From NCBI GenBank assembly GCA_039720395.1, contig CM077824.1, positions 27,481,278-27,545,277 of the forward strand: a stretch of DNA of 64,000 bases. Direction: 5' to 3'. The position numbers were made by a program, and so were the translations under genes. This stretch comes from Liquidambar formosana. Its lineage: Eukaryota; Streptophyta; Magnoliopsida; Saxifragales; Altingiaceae. A model generated the notes under the pieces. That model was not told the origin of the DNA. It was given only the letters and a program-made list of their open reading frames with translations, and searched no databases. Positions within the stretch are counted from its first letter, which is position 1. The number at the start of each line of letters is the position of its first letter. Below, piece after piece: positions 23,901 to 36,595 of the stretch.

Positions 23901-24846
23901 AAAAACAGATGCATTACTTGAACAAGTATTCACATGCATAGGATGCAGAACTTCTCAATGTATTGCTGTACCAAGGTAAAACTCACACAAACACTTTTAA
24001 TATGACATTAGTAAACTTAAAGATACACTGCTTTTATCATTACCAATGAATTAATCTCAAACCATCTTACACTAACTTAGCTTTTAACCAATCAACAAAA
24101 TAAATCTCATATACAGGTGTATTGCACGACTCCAAGTATTCAACTCAACAACAAACATCGCAGCAACCGCATTTGGAGAAGTAGCTGAAAAACTACTCCA
24201 GATAAAAGTGTCACAGCTGCATCAGTATAGAACACAGGTAAAAAACCAATAAACTAGACTCTACTGAACTTCGTTTATTAACTATGTCAACAACAAGAAA
24301 ATAAACTCTATTACCTCTAAACACAGGATCCAACTGAATGCAAGACTCTTTGAAAAATTTGCCAAAATTGAGTACCTTCTTCAACTCAAAGCAACTGAGA
24401 ATTCATTTACAGGCACAATCACCAAAAGCTTCACCATTTCACAAGCAATTCTATCAGAAAATCCACTTCCTTACCTGAAGCTGCCACGACTCACCTATGA
24501 AGAGAACTCTTCCAAGCAAACTGCACTGCTACATGCAAAAGAAAGCAAGAGCAAATTAATTGAAACTGAAAAAGAACCTGTTCAAACAAGGTCTCTAGAT
24601 CATCAATCTCTAGAAGACAACCCATTGCCACAATCCACAGAACATGCTGACACAAAGACAGCTTCCACCAATTCAACAATAGTTCCCAAGATTGAGCAAA
24701 GTGAAAGCAAAAACACTATCCCTCAGTCCGACACCCCCGAGACAACCACAATAGGGTCAAGCTCACCAAATGAAGCAGAACAAGAAGCAACATCAGAAAG
24801 TGAAGAAGGAATCGTTACATATGCTGATTGTTTGAGTCCACCTTGA
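20993..24846 (+). CDS. RPA70-like single-stranded DNA-binding protein (Helitron-borne)
   Basis: Replication protein A large-subunit homologues are regular passengers of plant Helitrons and presumably coat displaced single strands. Nine exons are predicted: 20993-21142, 21239-21509, 21591-21681, 21820-21944, 22040-22121, 22194-22326, 23818-23975, 24117-24237 and 24327-24846. Exons 1-2 give the first OB fold (SIWGEDI, FQKFVDKGTPI), exons 3-5 the second (VIGILLDMK, VTFWDQLAEHS), and exons 7-9 the third, which carries a Cys4 zinc ribbon (CNNC...CIGC) and FNSTTNIAATAFGEVAEKLL. The last ~110 residues are a polar, acidic, low-complexity tail. Intron 6 is large (1.5 kb). Eight exons join without a stop. 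The last needs a one-base shift near 24333 to enter its open frame, so the gene is either slightly damaged or spliced unusually there. The gene lies in the same orientation as RepHel. Confidence 0.8.
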
Positions 24847-26128
24847 CAAAGAAACAAAAGTCTTTACTATCTCTGCATAACTCCACCAAGGTTAACTCTT
24901 AAACTACCAATCTTTTTGCACACTTCATGATGTACTGCAACAAATTAAAAACAATGTATCTAAGAACCTCTATGAATTGTATGGCCACTTGTTTTTTGTT
25001 CCTTTCTATCACTGTACTAGTTTCTCACCTAACTATTACTACAACCAAAATTATCAATCAACTCTTTTTGTACAAAAACAACTATATATAAAAAATGAAT
25101 TACTCCTCAATCAACTGTTTTTGTACAAAAATAACTATATATAAAACATGAATTACTGAAAAAAAATTTCAGCAAAAACTAGCTCTTCCTTAACTAACAG
25201 TCAACTTTACTTTCTACGCCAATATTAAAAAAAAAAAAAAAAAGACAAAATAAAAAAAAGACAATACTCGGTATTACCACAACAAAATCTCTCACCAAAA
25301 TCTTCTTACCCACCTGATCGATATCAACATACTGAAAAAATTTAAACTCCAAATTCTTTCTTTTCAAACAACACAAATACTTTCCATAACTTCACACCAA
25401 CCGTCCTAACATCAGTCTCTCAAACCACCACTAAACAGCTTCCCTGTTATAAATTGACAACTACTCTTTCTTTCAAAAACGTTTTTACTAGCAACCACTT
25501 AAAAAGCAACCAAACACTGCAACATAAAATAAATTCAAAATCTATGCAATAATAAAAATTGTCCCTCCTAAAAAAAAAAAAAAAAAAGGCATCTTTTTCT
25601 CCATTCCCCACGAGGGCTGTTGCTCCATTTGCACCCATTACGTCTGAAAATTTTCCACCTTCTTTTCATTTTTATTTTATATATATTTTAAGCAACAAAA
25701 AAAACTAAAAAAAGCAACCGCGGGACCCAGCAAATTTTCACCACTTCTCAAGACTTCACTCTCTATTCCTCACGCTCTGCTCCTCTATAATCTAAAGGCC
25801 AAAAACTCAAACCACCTTAATAACTTTCTCACCTACTATAATCTTACCTGCACCAACTAAACACAAAAGAACTTACCAAAAACTTAAATGCCCTTATTAC
25901 TCTTCTATAAAAAACGAATTAACTTTCTTACTTCACAAATAAATTCCCTCTCAACCAAAAATACTGGACACAACTTTCTATACTTACCATTTTTATTTCC
26001 TTTTTCTTATTTGCTTATTTCAGTTTTTCATTCTTTCCCCTTTTGTCAGCCCTATTAACAACCTTTTTGATACTCCATACGTCTAAAATTACATTATATT
26101 ATATATACAAATATATCTATTTCTATTA
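24847..26128. other. non-coding DNA after the RPA-like gene
   Basis: No gene seen. It contains a 54-bp tandem duplication (25053-25106, 25107-25160) and two A-runs (25228-25243, 25570-25587). I looked for a Helitron 3' terminus here (a GC-rich hairpin followed by CTRR-T) and found none. The only CTAG-T, near 25016, has no hairpin before it. Confidence 0.5.
25053..25160. repeat. 54-bp tandem duplication
   Basis: TCAATCAACT followed by TTTTTGTACAAAAA and AACTATATATAAAA occurs twice with 54-bp spacing and a few differences. Confidence 0.8.
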
Positions 26129-26160
26129 TCTATTACCATTATAAAAGAAAGAGGTTGCTT
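26129..26160 (+). mobile_element. candidate Helitron 5' terminus
   Basis: TCTATTACCATTATAAAAG follows an A, as expected for insertion between A and T. The TC start and the TCTAT..TTATAAAA style are typical of plant Helitron left ends. It is in the same orientation as the clear 3' end at 57067. If the two pair, the retrotransposon interrupted this Helitron. Several other TC positions lie within 15 bp, and a 5' end has no hairpin to confirm it. Confidence 0.4.
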
Positions 26161-28730
26161 CATAGTTTCGACCAAAACGATGCCCCATTTTACTGCTTTT
26201 CTACCCAAACGATGTTCCACTTTTGAAGCTTCTATCCAAAACCACATTGAAAGCGTTGGTGTCTACCGGTGTTTAGCAAAACGGCGGGCCAAAATTCTAT
26301 AGAGCTACATAAAACGACGTCCGTTGTTTTTTTTCAGCTTTTATAAGTGCCTTTTTGTTGCCCACACAACTGAGGAGCGTGTTGCTTCACGTGGACACAA
26401 ACACAGAAAAAGAACGAATCTCTGCATGCGTCTACGCATGCCTACACAAAACAAGTCAATAAATCCAAAGCTCTTAACTTTTCCCATAACCAATGACCCG
26501 AATCAATCCATTCAAACGATTCTTTCTTCTAACAAAAAAAAAATATCATGAAACTCTCCTCCCAATAACTCATTTTAGCACAATTATTCTTTCCGCTGCT
26601 CCTTCATCAAAACCTGCAACCAGCCCCTACCCATGACCTCATCCACACTACCCAATGTACTACACTTTCCCCCTCTTTCTTCTTTCTCATACAATACAAT
26701 AAAAGATTCTTTGAAGAAAACTGATACATCTTCAACACTGCACCAAGACATCATTTCCGAAAAAAGATTTCTTCTACCATCACAATCATAATCGCCACAA
26801 GCAACCAAAATTATTAATTCCTAAACCAATAAACAAATATTATTTCTATTCTACATAAATTTGACACTATTCTAATATTTTCTTTCTCAAAGACGATTTA
26901 TCTTTCTAACACAAAAATTAAAAACACTTCTTCCACCAAAGTAAACACCAAAATAAAATAATAAAATACTAGAATTGTAGTTTATAATTCTATTAACTCT
27001 ACTACTACAAACCAAACTTCTAAACATAATTTAACCTTCTAAACTACAAATTAGAACCTTGCAAATTTTTACAGTAATTAAAAACACCACACAAACCTCA
27101 TTCAAAACTTTCAAAAAAAAAAATTAATTTTTACTTAAATATTTTTGCTCAAAACAAAATTTAAATTCCTTATTACCACTGCCACCTACATTCCAGTACT
27201 ACAATCATCCAATGCAACTTGTTACAATTGAAATCACTAAAAGATACATCACCACATTAAACTATTATATCACCACAAGACAATATTAAATGAACAAAGT
27301 TATACTCTCAATCTCTATTTTCCTTTTCACTTTTTCGTTCCAAATATTTACTTTACATTTTTATATTCCCTTTCCTATTTTACCTCTACTATACTCAAAC
27401 AAAATATTATATAATTAAATTTCTTTTGCCTTTTTTGAACACAAAATATTCAAAAAACACATATTCACACACAACCTAACACAGAATAAATCAAAATTTT
27501 TACAAAACCTACAGCTTTCTTCACATGACAAACGCTACTACAACCAAAAACTATTATTTCATTAATAAATAATTTGAACCCTCGTCTCCTTTTTTTCTAT
27601 TATAATTATTATTTTTCAATAACAAACACAACTAAAGCTTTCTCATTTAGTAACACTTTACACACATGTAATCCCCGATCCCACACAAAACTACTATACA
27701 AACACCATTCCTTCAACACCATTATTGTACAATATGACAAAACAACTTTAAGAAAAATCTCACTACTGAACCTTCACCGACACCTACAAAGTAACCTATA
27801 TCTACTATCAATTCAATTCCAAACACTCCTCTTGCACTCTTCACTATACCATAAACACCTGACCATAAAGAGACAAACCTATCCTCTCAAAAACCCAACC
27901 ACACACTTGCACAGCAACCGTACCCTACCCCCATCACAGCTGCTACACAAAAGTAAAAAAGAAACTCACCTCTTTTTACGCAACCTTCCCCCTTTCTTCC
28001 TCTCTTGTCACTTCTCACTCTTTCATCATTTCACTACTTCACCTGCCGACACACTGAAACGAGTCCCCACTTCCCTCCTAACAACAACTACAATCAATCC
28101 CACCCTATTTATACCCCTTTCACTACAATATTCTTAAACACTTCTCTTCCTTCACTAATCTCAACCCAATATTTTCCCATTCACACCCAAGTCTCTACTG
28201 AGATCACCACCATAAACACAAAAAGAAAACAATCCCTTTTGAGGTATGAATCATACTTTCTTCTTTGTTTTCTTTTCCTATTGTCATATTCATAACCACA
28301 ATAAACGGCCAACATTTTCTTTTCCTTTTAACCCACCTCGACCAAACCAGAAATCCTTAAACAAACACAGAACTTCCAATTCAAAAATATCCTCCACAAA
28401 TATGATTATTTGAACTTCTAAACCTTCTTCAAATTCTTCATAACTTGGTTTTTCATATTTCTATAGACTACACTTTCTTACCCAAAAATTCCTACACAAA
28501 ATTCCTTCACAACTCTTTTAAACTAACTAATTTTAATCACACCTATGACTCATTGCTAACAAAATTAAACAAATATATAATTACATACCCACATATAAAA
28601 TCATCATACGTAAACTAATATTTTTACTGCTAACTCTCAAACAATTCAATTAACAATTTCACAAAGCTGTTTGATATATTCTTACTATTTCTCGTATTGC
28701 CTTTAACAACAGGTCATAACATCGTAGTTG
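26161..28730. other. Helitron interior with G-poor plus strand
   Basis: After the candidate 5' end comes about 250 bp of more balanced sequence, then strongly G-poor DNA. The 187-codon open frame at 27574-28137 begins with TTG, is rich in Leu/Thr/His/Ser and reflects base bias; I do not call it a gene. The last ~24 bp before the retrotransposon look like an exon start (AACAG/GTCATAACATC) that resumes at 53165. Confidence 0.45.
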
Positions 28731-28735
28731 ATACC
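28731..28735. repeat. retrotransposon target-site duplication, left copy
   Basis: ATACC precedes the 5' LTR. The same five bases follow the 3' LTR at 53160-53164. Confidence 0.9.
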
Positions 28736-29378
28736 TGTAGACACCCCATTTTCACCCCCATGAGTTCATGATAGCATTTGGTTAGGTTTAGAAGCATGTA
28801 GGAGTCCCTAAGCCTTAAAGGACAACTTTGCCCTTTTAAGCCTTAGGAGAATAGGTCATTATTGCATGCATATTTTTGTCTCTTTATTGAGTCCCATCAC
28901 TTGTATTTAGTTTCTAGGATCATTTTAGATATGTGTGTCAAATTTGGTTCAATTCCAGATAGGTTTGGATAGCTAATTAGAACTTTTACGACTTGAAGGG
29001 TAATTTCGTCTTTTACTTCGTATATTTTCCAATTGACTTCCAAATTTGTTCCGAAGTGTTCCATTGACCTTAGAATGATGAAATGATTCTAATTGAAGTG
29101 CCAATTTAATTTATTGATAGGTTTGGGATTGGTTCACCACATTACCCTATGCTTAATTGACCTTTTTTCGGGTAATCGCCTCATGAAAACCCAGCCACCT
29201 GACCGTGGTCAAGGATTCCTGGTTCAAGAATATTCTATGCTTAATCTACATTGAATCCTTGAAATTTTGGCTTTTGAATCACTCAAATCGGAGTTAAAAT
29301 GAAGAATTTAAGTCCGTTTGAAGTTCGGAGTCCAAACCGAGCTCGAATTCCAAAATTTTTGGATTCTTCTCGGGTGAC

Positions 29379-29430
29379 CGGTTGGGCTCAACCGGTTGGA
29401 CCGGTTCACCCCAACCGGTCACCTGAGCCC
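29379..29430 (+). promoter_or_regulatory. CCGGTT-cluster inverted repeat in 5' LTR
   Basis: GGTGACCGGTTGGG and CCCAACCGGTCACC form a perfect 14-bp inverted repeat around further AACCGGTT and GGACCGGTT motifs. It lies about 200 bp upstream of the LTR TATA box. Related clusters occur upstream of both antisense ORFs. Confidence 0.7.
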
Positions 29431-29624
29431 TTCGTCCTGATTTTTCTCCTTTCGAGTTTTTGACGAAATGGGACTCTACCACTCCGAATTTCAGCCTTCT
29501 AAAGGACTTCTAAGCCTATTGGGAGGTGGTTTTGAGTTGTTTAACATTCATGGGATTTAATTACAGCCTTAGATTGATTTTATTGTGAATTAATCTCAAC
29601 CATTGATTCATATGGTTGGTTGGT

Positions 29625-29633
29625 TATAAATAG
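29625..29633 (+). promoter_or_regulatory. LTR TATA box
   Basis: TATAAATAG, followed by GAGGCTCATTCATCAGCA, is the best core promoter candidate in the LTR. The same sequence is at 50954-50962 in the 3' LTR. Confidence 0.65.
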
Positions 29634-31825
29634 AGGCTCATTCATCAGCATAAGGGACTTTTGGCTCATTTGACACTTCATATTCATAAGAGAGAGAGGG
29701 ACCACGATTCTGCACATGCCCATATCACTTGGAGGAGGCTTTCTAATGCAATTTCAAAGGAGAACTAGAAAGGAACCAAGCCAAAGAGAAGGAAGAACGC
29801 AGTGAAGACCCTTGCTTTGTTGTGAGTTTCCTTTGCATCCTTTTATGATTCCTTCTTCTTCTACTCCATTCTCTGCATAATTAAGGCTTAGAATTGATTT
29901 AGGAATCATATATACTCTATATTGTAGAGTGTATATGATTCAAATATGATGAGAATGCATGTTAGTGGATTAGGATTGCGAATTGCTTGTTGTTAGGATA
30001 GTTTCTCTCTTAAGGATAAAGGTACGTTTTGCATGAAAAATCAATTGATGTGTTTAGGCCGTTTTCTCTTCATGGTTCAACTATATGCATGATTTTAAGC
30101 ATCTTTTGTATAGGACACTTACTGTATCTTCATAGGTGTATGAATGATTATCCTTTTCAAGGATAATTATCATCCTTAGAGGGTGAGGTTATACATGGGT
30201 GCTTTCTGGAGTGTGTTTAAGTGTGCTGTGAGTTTCTTTGCATTCTTCGGTATATATTTTACGTAGGATATGTGAAGAAATCATTCATATGGAGTGGTTT
30301 CTACGTAAAATTATCTCCGGATAGATTTACTTAAGAAAGCTCGCCGTAAAGATGATTATTTCACATTCTTACATAAAGTACTTACCTAAGGCATCATGTT
30401 AGATTTTCTTTTCATGTTTAGGATTGTCATATGATATTTTCATCATGATAGTGCCTATTTAGCATGTTTTTGATGATTTTGTGCATGTTAGGGTGTTTAG
30501 AGCATATAGGAGCATACTAGGATTTTGTTTTCCTTTTGATTTTTGTTATTTGCATGAGTATTAAGTCATTATATGCATGTTTAGTATTCTGTCTAGATTT
30601 GATTTAGGTCTTCTAATGATGATTTGAGCATGAATATGAATGGTTTGAGCTTAATAATTGCCCTATAGAATACATAGGGTGATTAATTGATGTTTTCTCG
30701 ATGTTTTGGGATGATTTGCATATGGTAAGTGGTTCATGGTAAGTCTTGTGTGAGTTGTTCTCTTCTCACCCCTTGGGTTATTGTCTTTACCTTGAATTAG
30801 AAGTCCTAAGTTTCCAACTCTCTCAAAATTCTGTTTTAATTAGAGTTCTATCTCTTTTAGAATTCTACTTTTCTTAAAATTCTGTTTTATCTAAAGTTCT
30901 ATCTCTTTTAGAATTCTACTTCTCTCAAACTTCTTTTTGAACAAGAGTTCTATCTCTTTTCAAATTCTATCTTTTCTCAAAGTCCTTTTTGGAAATCCTT
31001 CTTCTTTTAAAACTCTTCTTTTCTTTTTATGGAAACTTAGGGTTTATAGTTCATTGTAAAGGGAGTAACCCCTTCTCAATCGAACTACGTGGACTTTGAT
31101 CCTTACATCTTTGTATGTAAGGTACGTAGGCGCTCATTTGATGTTCAAGTCCGCCCTAGGATACTAAGTATCCTAGGTTTTCTTTTTCTTTCTTCTTTTC
31201 TTTCTTTCTACCCATTTGTCCATCACATATATGCTAGTGGAGTAGGATGGACCCATGTTTACCCATTTATCCATCACATATGATTGCTAGAGGAGTAAGA
31301 TGGATCTGTTTTCTCATTCTCTCTATCTCTTACTTGCTTTCCATATCTCTCATACTTGTTCATGGATGTTTACATGCTTTATGGATGTTTATTGTTTTAT
31401 GGATGTTCATGGATGAATGCGATTGGTTTATGGATGATTCTTTGCATATGCATGGTAACTAATTAGGAAGTGATTGAAATAGCCCATATAAATTCAGAGA
31501 CCCATTTTGGGGCGATGTGGGTGCCTATAGGATGTTTCCTAGAACCTTCTCACATCGTAACTTAGTCTGTGAATCCTCTCTTGTTTTAATTAGACCTGTT
31601 TTTCCTTGATCGGAGTCATGTGGTTTGTTTTCAAAGGTTTTCTTTAAAAACTGTTTTATGGTTTTCCTCTTTTCCTAAAAATGAGGTGGCGACTCCTTGT
31701 TTGTTATGTTTTTGTGAACCTTTTAAAAACCAGATTTTTATTAATTTAAATCTCTACAAGTCTTTTTAAAAGAAGGGTTCTCTTTCCTTCCTCCTCCATT
31801 GGATCGAAACCCATGGTTCACAGTC

Positions 31826-31843
31826 TGGCGACTCCACTGGGGA
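31826..31843 (+). promoter_or_regulatory. primer-binding site (tRNA-Arg type)
   Basis: TGGCGACTCCACTGGGGA begins three bases after the 5' LTR end. This sequence is the usual Tat/Ogre primer site, complementary to the 3' end of a tRNA-Arg, including the CCA-pairing TGG. Confidence 0.85.
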
Positions 31844-32642
31844 TTAGTGGACTAGACTCAAGGAATTTATATGGGCTAATTTAATTACTTAAATTAAAAT
31901 CAATCACTTGCATACGCTTGAATGTGTGTTTACTTTATTGCATTGTGTGCACAATTGCATTTGAATGATAAGTCGATGTATCCTTGCCTTTTCTGATTGG
32001 CCTAGCCTTGACCTCGGTTCCCTTCATTCTCGGGTGCCATGTTTGCGAAGCTATCAACTCCTCTTGCCACGTATCCTTGGGTTTTACCCTTGGGTATATT
32101 AAATGGATCAACACGTACCACTTGACTCACGCGGCATCCCTCATGCCACACGTGATAGGTATATAGTTGATTCAAGCAAGTAGGGGACACTATCCTACCC
32201 TTTTTAGTGCATATAGTGGACTATCTAGGACACAAGGACTCGCCTAGTTTAAAGTCACCATGCTTGTGGAATGAATGCAGGTACAGAGTGGATGTGTGTT
32301 TGAATGTATGTGTGTATGGAATGAATGTATGTGTGGCATGAATGTGTGTTGTGGGAATGAATGTGAATGGAATGAATAGCAATGCAATTCATGTCATGGT
32401 TCTTTGAGAAGATGATACAAAGCCCTCGATACAGTGATCTGGTTTCTTGCTCTTGAATGCGGTTGGAGATATGAATGAATGCTATGTGGGTGGTTAATTT
32501 TAAGGGGTAACATGACTTTAAAATCAATCGACCTACATCCCTTTAGTATGGCCTTCTTACCTAAAGCCCATTGGGCTCATAAAGATGAGAGGCCCAACTA
32601 AAGGAATGTTATTGGACCATTACCCGCCCGTTTAAATCAATT
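31844..32642. other. untranslated leader between primer site and gag
   Basis: No conserved protein is seen. The stretch includes a GAATGTATGTGTG-like simple repeat at 32300-32360. Packaging signals would be expected here but cannot be recognised by eye. Confidence 0.5.
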
Positions 32643-35600
32643 GTGGAGACTAAAGGCGCTTTGTGTCATTTTGTAACTAAGTATGGGTCATTTGGATGTA
32701 ATAGAGTGCTAGCTTGGACTCGTGACTCTTCAGGCCGTTTGATCAGAGGAAGTACCGAACAAGACCTCGCTATAGATGATACTTTTGCATTGAATAACCA
32801 GACTACACCTGAGGGGACATCTGTTTCTAGGACTCCTGTGGATCCACGAAGGATTGAAAGGCTATTGAATGACATACTTGGGAAGTTGGAAGAGGTGTCA
32901 GTGAAATCTGAAACCGCAATAAGAATGGCATAAGAGATCAACAACCGAACCCCTGTCCTCATCCACAACATTCCTACAGATCAGGCCATACCCGACACTT
33001 AAGTCCCCATTGTCCAAAATCAATCCAACCCATCTGCCTAAGCTGGAGGCCAAGCCCAAAATCCACCACCTCCACATACTCAATCATTGCCTCAAAATTC
33101 ACCATCTCTACCACCTCCACTACAAAACATCCCCATTTACACCCAATCATCCACTTTCATCCCCACCACTGAAAATCCTCCTATGAGTGATGACCAAAAG
33201 ATGATGGCTGCAAGGATGTTGGCCTTGGAGAAGACTTTGAAGGGTATTCACCGTGCTGATGATTTTGTGGATATCCACACTCTTTCTCTCTTCCCTCAAG
33301 CGAGATTGCCGACTTCATTCAAGATGCCAGAGTTACAGAAGTTTGATGGAACGGGTTGCCCTAAGACTCACTTGAAAATGTATGTCCAAGCAATGCAACC
33401 TCGTGGTGCTTCCGAGGAGTTAATGGCTCAATTATTCCATGAATCACTTAGCACTTCTTCGCTGCATTGGTTTCTAAGCTTCGATGAGTCAAAGACTAGA
33501 ACATGGGAAGACGTGTGCAGAGAGTTCACCAATCACTACAAGTACAACACGGAGGTTGATGTGACAAGAAGAGACTTGGAGACTACCAAACAGGCGGCAA
33601 ATGAATCTTTCTCTTCCTACATCACTAGGTGGAGGAAGAAAGCTTCTGAGATGTTCGATAGGCCTAATAAAGAAGAACAGATACGAATGGTGGTCAAGAA
33701 CCTATTGTCTATATATCACAAGCACTTGTTCGCTCACCACTTTCCCACTTTCAGAGCTCTGATTAGTTCTAGGACACAAGTGGAAGATGCCATAACCGAT
33801 GGCACTATCAAGGTTGAAGATCCTTCAAGGTTTCGTCGGATAGGGAACAATGGAAAGGCACCCGCTGAAGTGAATGCAATCGCTTCACAACAGCCATGGA
33901 ACATTGGCAACAATTCTACTCCTCGTCAATTCTCTGATTTGTATGCACCACTAGACAAGGTTTACGAAAGATTGAAAGCGAGGGGCATCCTCAAGCCTCT
34001 AGACCCAATACCTCCACTAAATCCATTGCCTAGGTGGTACAACGAAAATGAGTACTGCCATTTCCATCAATCCAAAGGTCATAGAACAGACCGTTGTGTC
34101 CGTCTCAGACATGAAATACAAGACCTCATTGACAAGAAGATCATAGGCCCACCTACTCCCCCTAATCGTCCTAATGTCACTCAAAATCCTTTGCCATCCC
34201 ATAACCCATCCCCTACTTCTAATGTCAATACAATAGAAGATTCACCTCGACCCATTCGCCATTACACCACTTTGCCTATGAGTTTCACCAAAGTATTTCA
34301 CTATTACAAGAAAAGAGGCCTTGTCACTCCCCTTCCACCCAAGCCTTCACTTATCCCTGACCCATCCTTTTGCATATACTATAGAAAGTCTGGCCATGAT
34401 ACCGAGGATTGCACTTTGCTAAAGAAAGTGGTCCAAGACTTGATTGATGAGGGAATTCTGATAGTTCCACAGCCAAATCCATGCGAGGTGCCTACATTGT
34501 TACCCACCCTACATGAAGAAAATATGCAAGAGATTGATATGCTAAAATGGGCAAATCCCGAAGAAAAGCCTATGAGGAAGGAAAAGGTTGTTGAAAAGGA
34601 AGTGCCAAAGAAGCCGAGTAAGCCTCGAAAGTCATTTTAGCAACAGTTGAAAGAGAAATATGATGCCAGAGATCCTGAAGTGGATTTATTGGGGGAACCA
34701 TCTGGGAAGTTTGACTTCTATGTTCTCTATACTGCACCACCTCCAGTGACAATTCCTATTCGTACAACTGGATCGGGAAATCCATGGGAAGATGAGCAAC
34801 CAATGGAGAAATCCCCAGTCCACCTAATCGGATGGGGAAAATTGGTGAAAGAGGAACAGCAGATAGAAAAGTCTCTAATGCAAGAGGTAGATATGCTTGA
34901 ATGGGGAGATATCATGGGTGAAACCTGTAGCGATGAAGTAAATGATCTGTGGGCAGACTCTGAAGAAGTTGACCACTTGACTAGAGGCGGTCATCACTTC
35001 AAACCATCCTACCTTGAGAATGAAAATCCGGTGGAAGTGCTAGAGAAGGCGCAAAGACCTGAAACCTACGATGAAGAGGATGAAGTCTTAAAGCAACTGA
35101 AAAAGACTCAAGCCAACATTACCATATGGGGATTGCTTATGGCTTCTCTCAAGCACCGTCAGACTATGCTTAAGCTCTTGAACTATGTCTTAGTACCCAT
35201 CGATACTTCACCGGAGGGATTGGTGAGCCTTATAACCCCTGTCGAGAAAGCAGCTACTATAATCTTCACAGCAGCTGATTTGCCAAAAGGGAGAAGAGAT
35301 CATGTGCAAGCTTTGAACATAACTGTTGATACCCTAGGGAAACGGGTTCCCACCGTTCTTATTGACAATGGCTCCGCTTTAAATGTGTGGCCACTTCGTA
35401 CTGCTACATCTCTTGGGTTAGGACCTACAGATTTTGTGCCGTCTGGGCAATTAGTGAGAGCATATGACAACACAAGAAGGGAAGTAATTGGTATGGTGAC
35501 CTTACCGTTAATCATAGGACCAACAGAGTTCGAAGTTGAATTCTAAGTTCTTGATGTTCCTGCCGGTTTCAATCTCTTGCTAGGCCGACCATGGATCCAT

Positions 35601-36451
35601 CCAAATGGGGCCATCCCATCGTCTTTGCACCAAAAAGTTAAGTTCCCCTACAAAGGATCTATTGTGACCCTACAAGGAGACTATGAACTCGCCGCCAGTC
35701 AAATGTCAAGAATCCCCATTTGTAAGATCAAGCACGATCCTTCAGATATGCCATTGTCAGGGTTTGAATATGTGCAGGTCATCAACTCAACACCCGCAAG
35801 TAGAGAACTTATCCCACTAGACTTTTCACCACATGGGAACTTGCATGTCGCTGAAATCATGAAGATCATGGGTTTCTTTCCTGGCATGGGGATGGGACCA
35901 AGGCACCGAGGAATTTCAGAGCCAATTAAGCACCAATCGGCCTTACATACCTTTGGTTTGGGATATAAGCCGACACAAGCAGATTACAAGGAACGAGCAC
36001 GGCTGAGAAAAGAGAAAGAGATTGCTAAAGCACGTGGACACACTGTTATCCACCCGCTTAAGCCTTACAAGCCAACCTTGAATGGGTGCTTTATGAAAGA
36101 AGGAGAAGATTTTCTATACTATGGTTTTCCAGAGCCTACTTATGTGGAGTCCATCGGAGCTAGAGTCCCAGGGTTTGAAATTTTCTTTGAGACCGAGTGG
36201 TATCCGATCACAGCAACCATAGTTGAGAGATCTGCAATAGATAGCGACAGAGAAGAAGAGGATTGGGCAGACAGCATGGATTCAGAGGTTATGGGCCGAT
36301 TGTTTTCAGAATGTGTGCTAGCCATCGAAGATTGTAAAGAGGTTCCAGTTCCAGCATTCCAGACAGTCAGCGAGCCACTTCAGAATTGGTACACCGAAAG
36401 ATCTCCCGTTCTTATTCCAAGGAAAGAAGAGTCTAAGCCAGTAGAGGATAT
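32643..36451 (+). pseudogene. retrotransposon gag and aspartic protease region
   Basis: One reading frame runs through this interval and is interrupted by TAA at 32931, 33000, 33039 and 35544 and TAG at 34638. The gag core (about 33180-33850) has the retrotransposon-gag signature: LFHESLSTSSLHWF, WEDVCREFTNHY and a RRDLETTKQAANESFSSYITRWR block. Two zinc-knuckle-like motifs follow (CHFHQSKGHRTDRC near 34055, CIYYRKSGHDTEDC near 34373). The protease has LIDNGSALNVWPL near 35358, the Tat-type version of the D-S/T-G active site, and LLLGRPWIH near 35574. A G-patch-like GMGMGPRHRGI segment lies near 35885. The start is uncertain because the first open codon is not ATG. The last complete codon before the predicted intron is at 36447-36449. 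Confidence 0.85.
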
Positions 36452-36595
36452 GTAGGTTTTCTTTTGAGTCTTAAGTCAGCAAACAATCTGTCTTTGTTTA
36501 AAGTATTTCATTTGTTGAGACCTTTAGAGTTGTCATAAGTTTTGTTGTTTCAGAGTCTTCAATTAGTGATTGGTACTTTTTTTATTTTCTCGTAG
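36452..36595 (+). other. predicted Ogre-like intron between protease and RT
   Basis: Donor AT/GTAGGT and acceptor TTCTCGTAG/AG give a 144-bp, T-rich intron. Removing it deletes the TAG at 36453 and joins gag-pro to the RT frame without a shift (phase 2). An intron at exactly this place is the hallmark of Ogre elements. The splice is predicted, not observed. Confidence 0.65.

Larger units (their letters stand above)
28736..31822 (+). repeat. 5' long terminal repeat
   Basis: 3,087 bp, TG...CA ends. It matches 50154-53159 with scattered substitutions. It keeps a ~85-bp segment (about 29446-29531) that the 3' LTR lacks; the missing piece is bordered by short TTTT matches. A TATAAATAG box is at 29625-29633. 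A 51-bp repeat (AGTTCTATCTCTTTT...) recurs at 30844, 30895 and 30946. Confidence 0.95.

Noticed and set aside
25015..25019. CTAG-T as a possible Helitron 3' end after the RPA gene
   Set aside because: No GC-rich hairpin lies in the preceding 30 bases.
27574..28137. 187-codon open frame on the plus strand
   Set aside because: It begins with TTG, has no ATG nearby or family resemblance, and its Thr/Leu/His/Ser content follows from G-poor DNA, which rarely forms TAG or TGA.
31089..31462. short frames in the 5' LTR and their copies in the 3' LTR (52584-52799)
   Set aside because: They arise from GGATGTTTATGG-type repeats in the LTR and have no protein signature.
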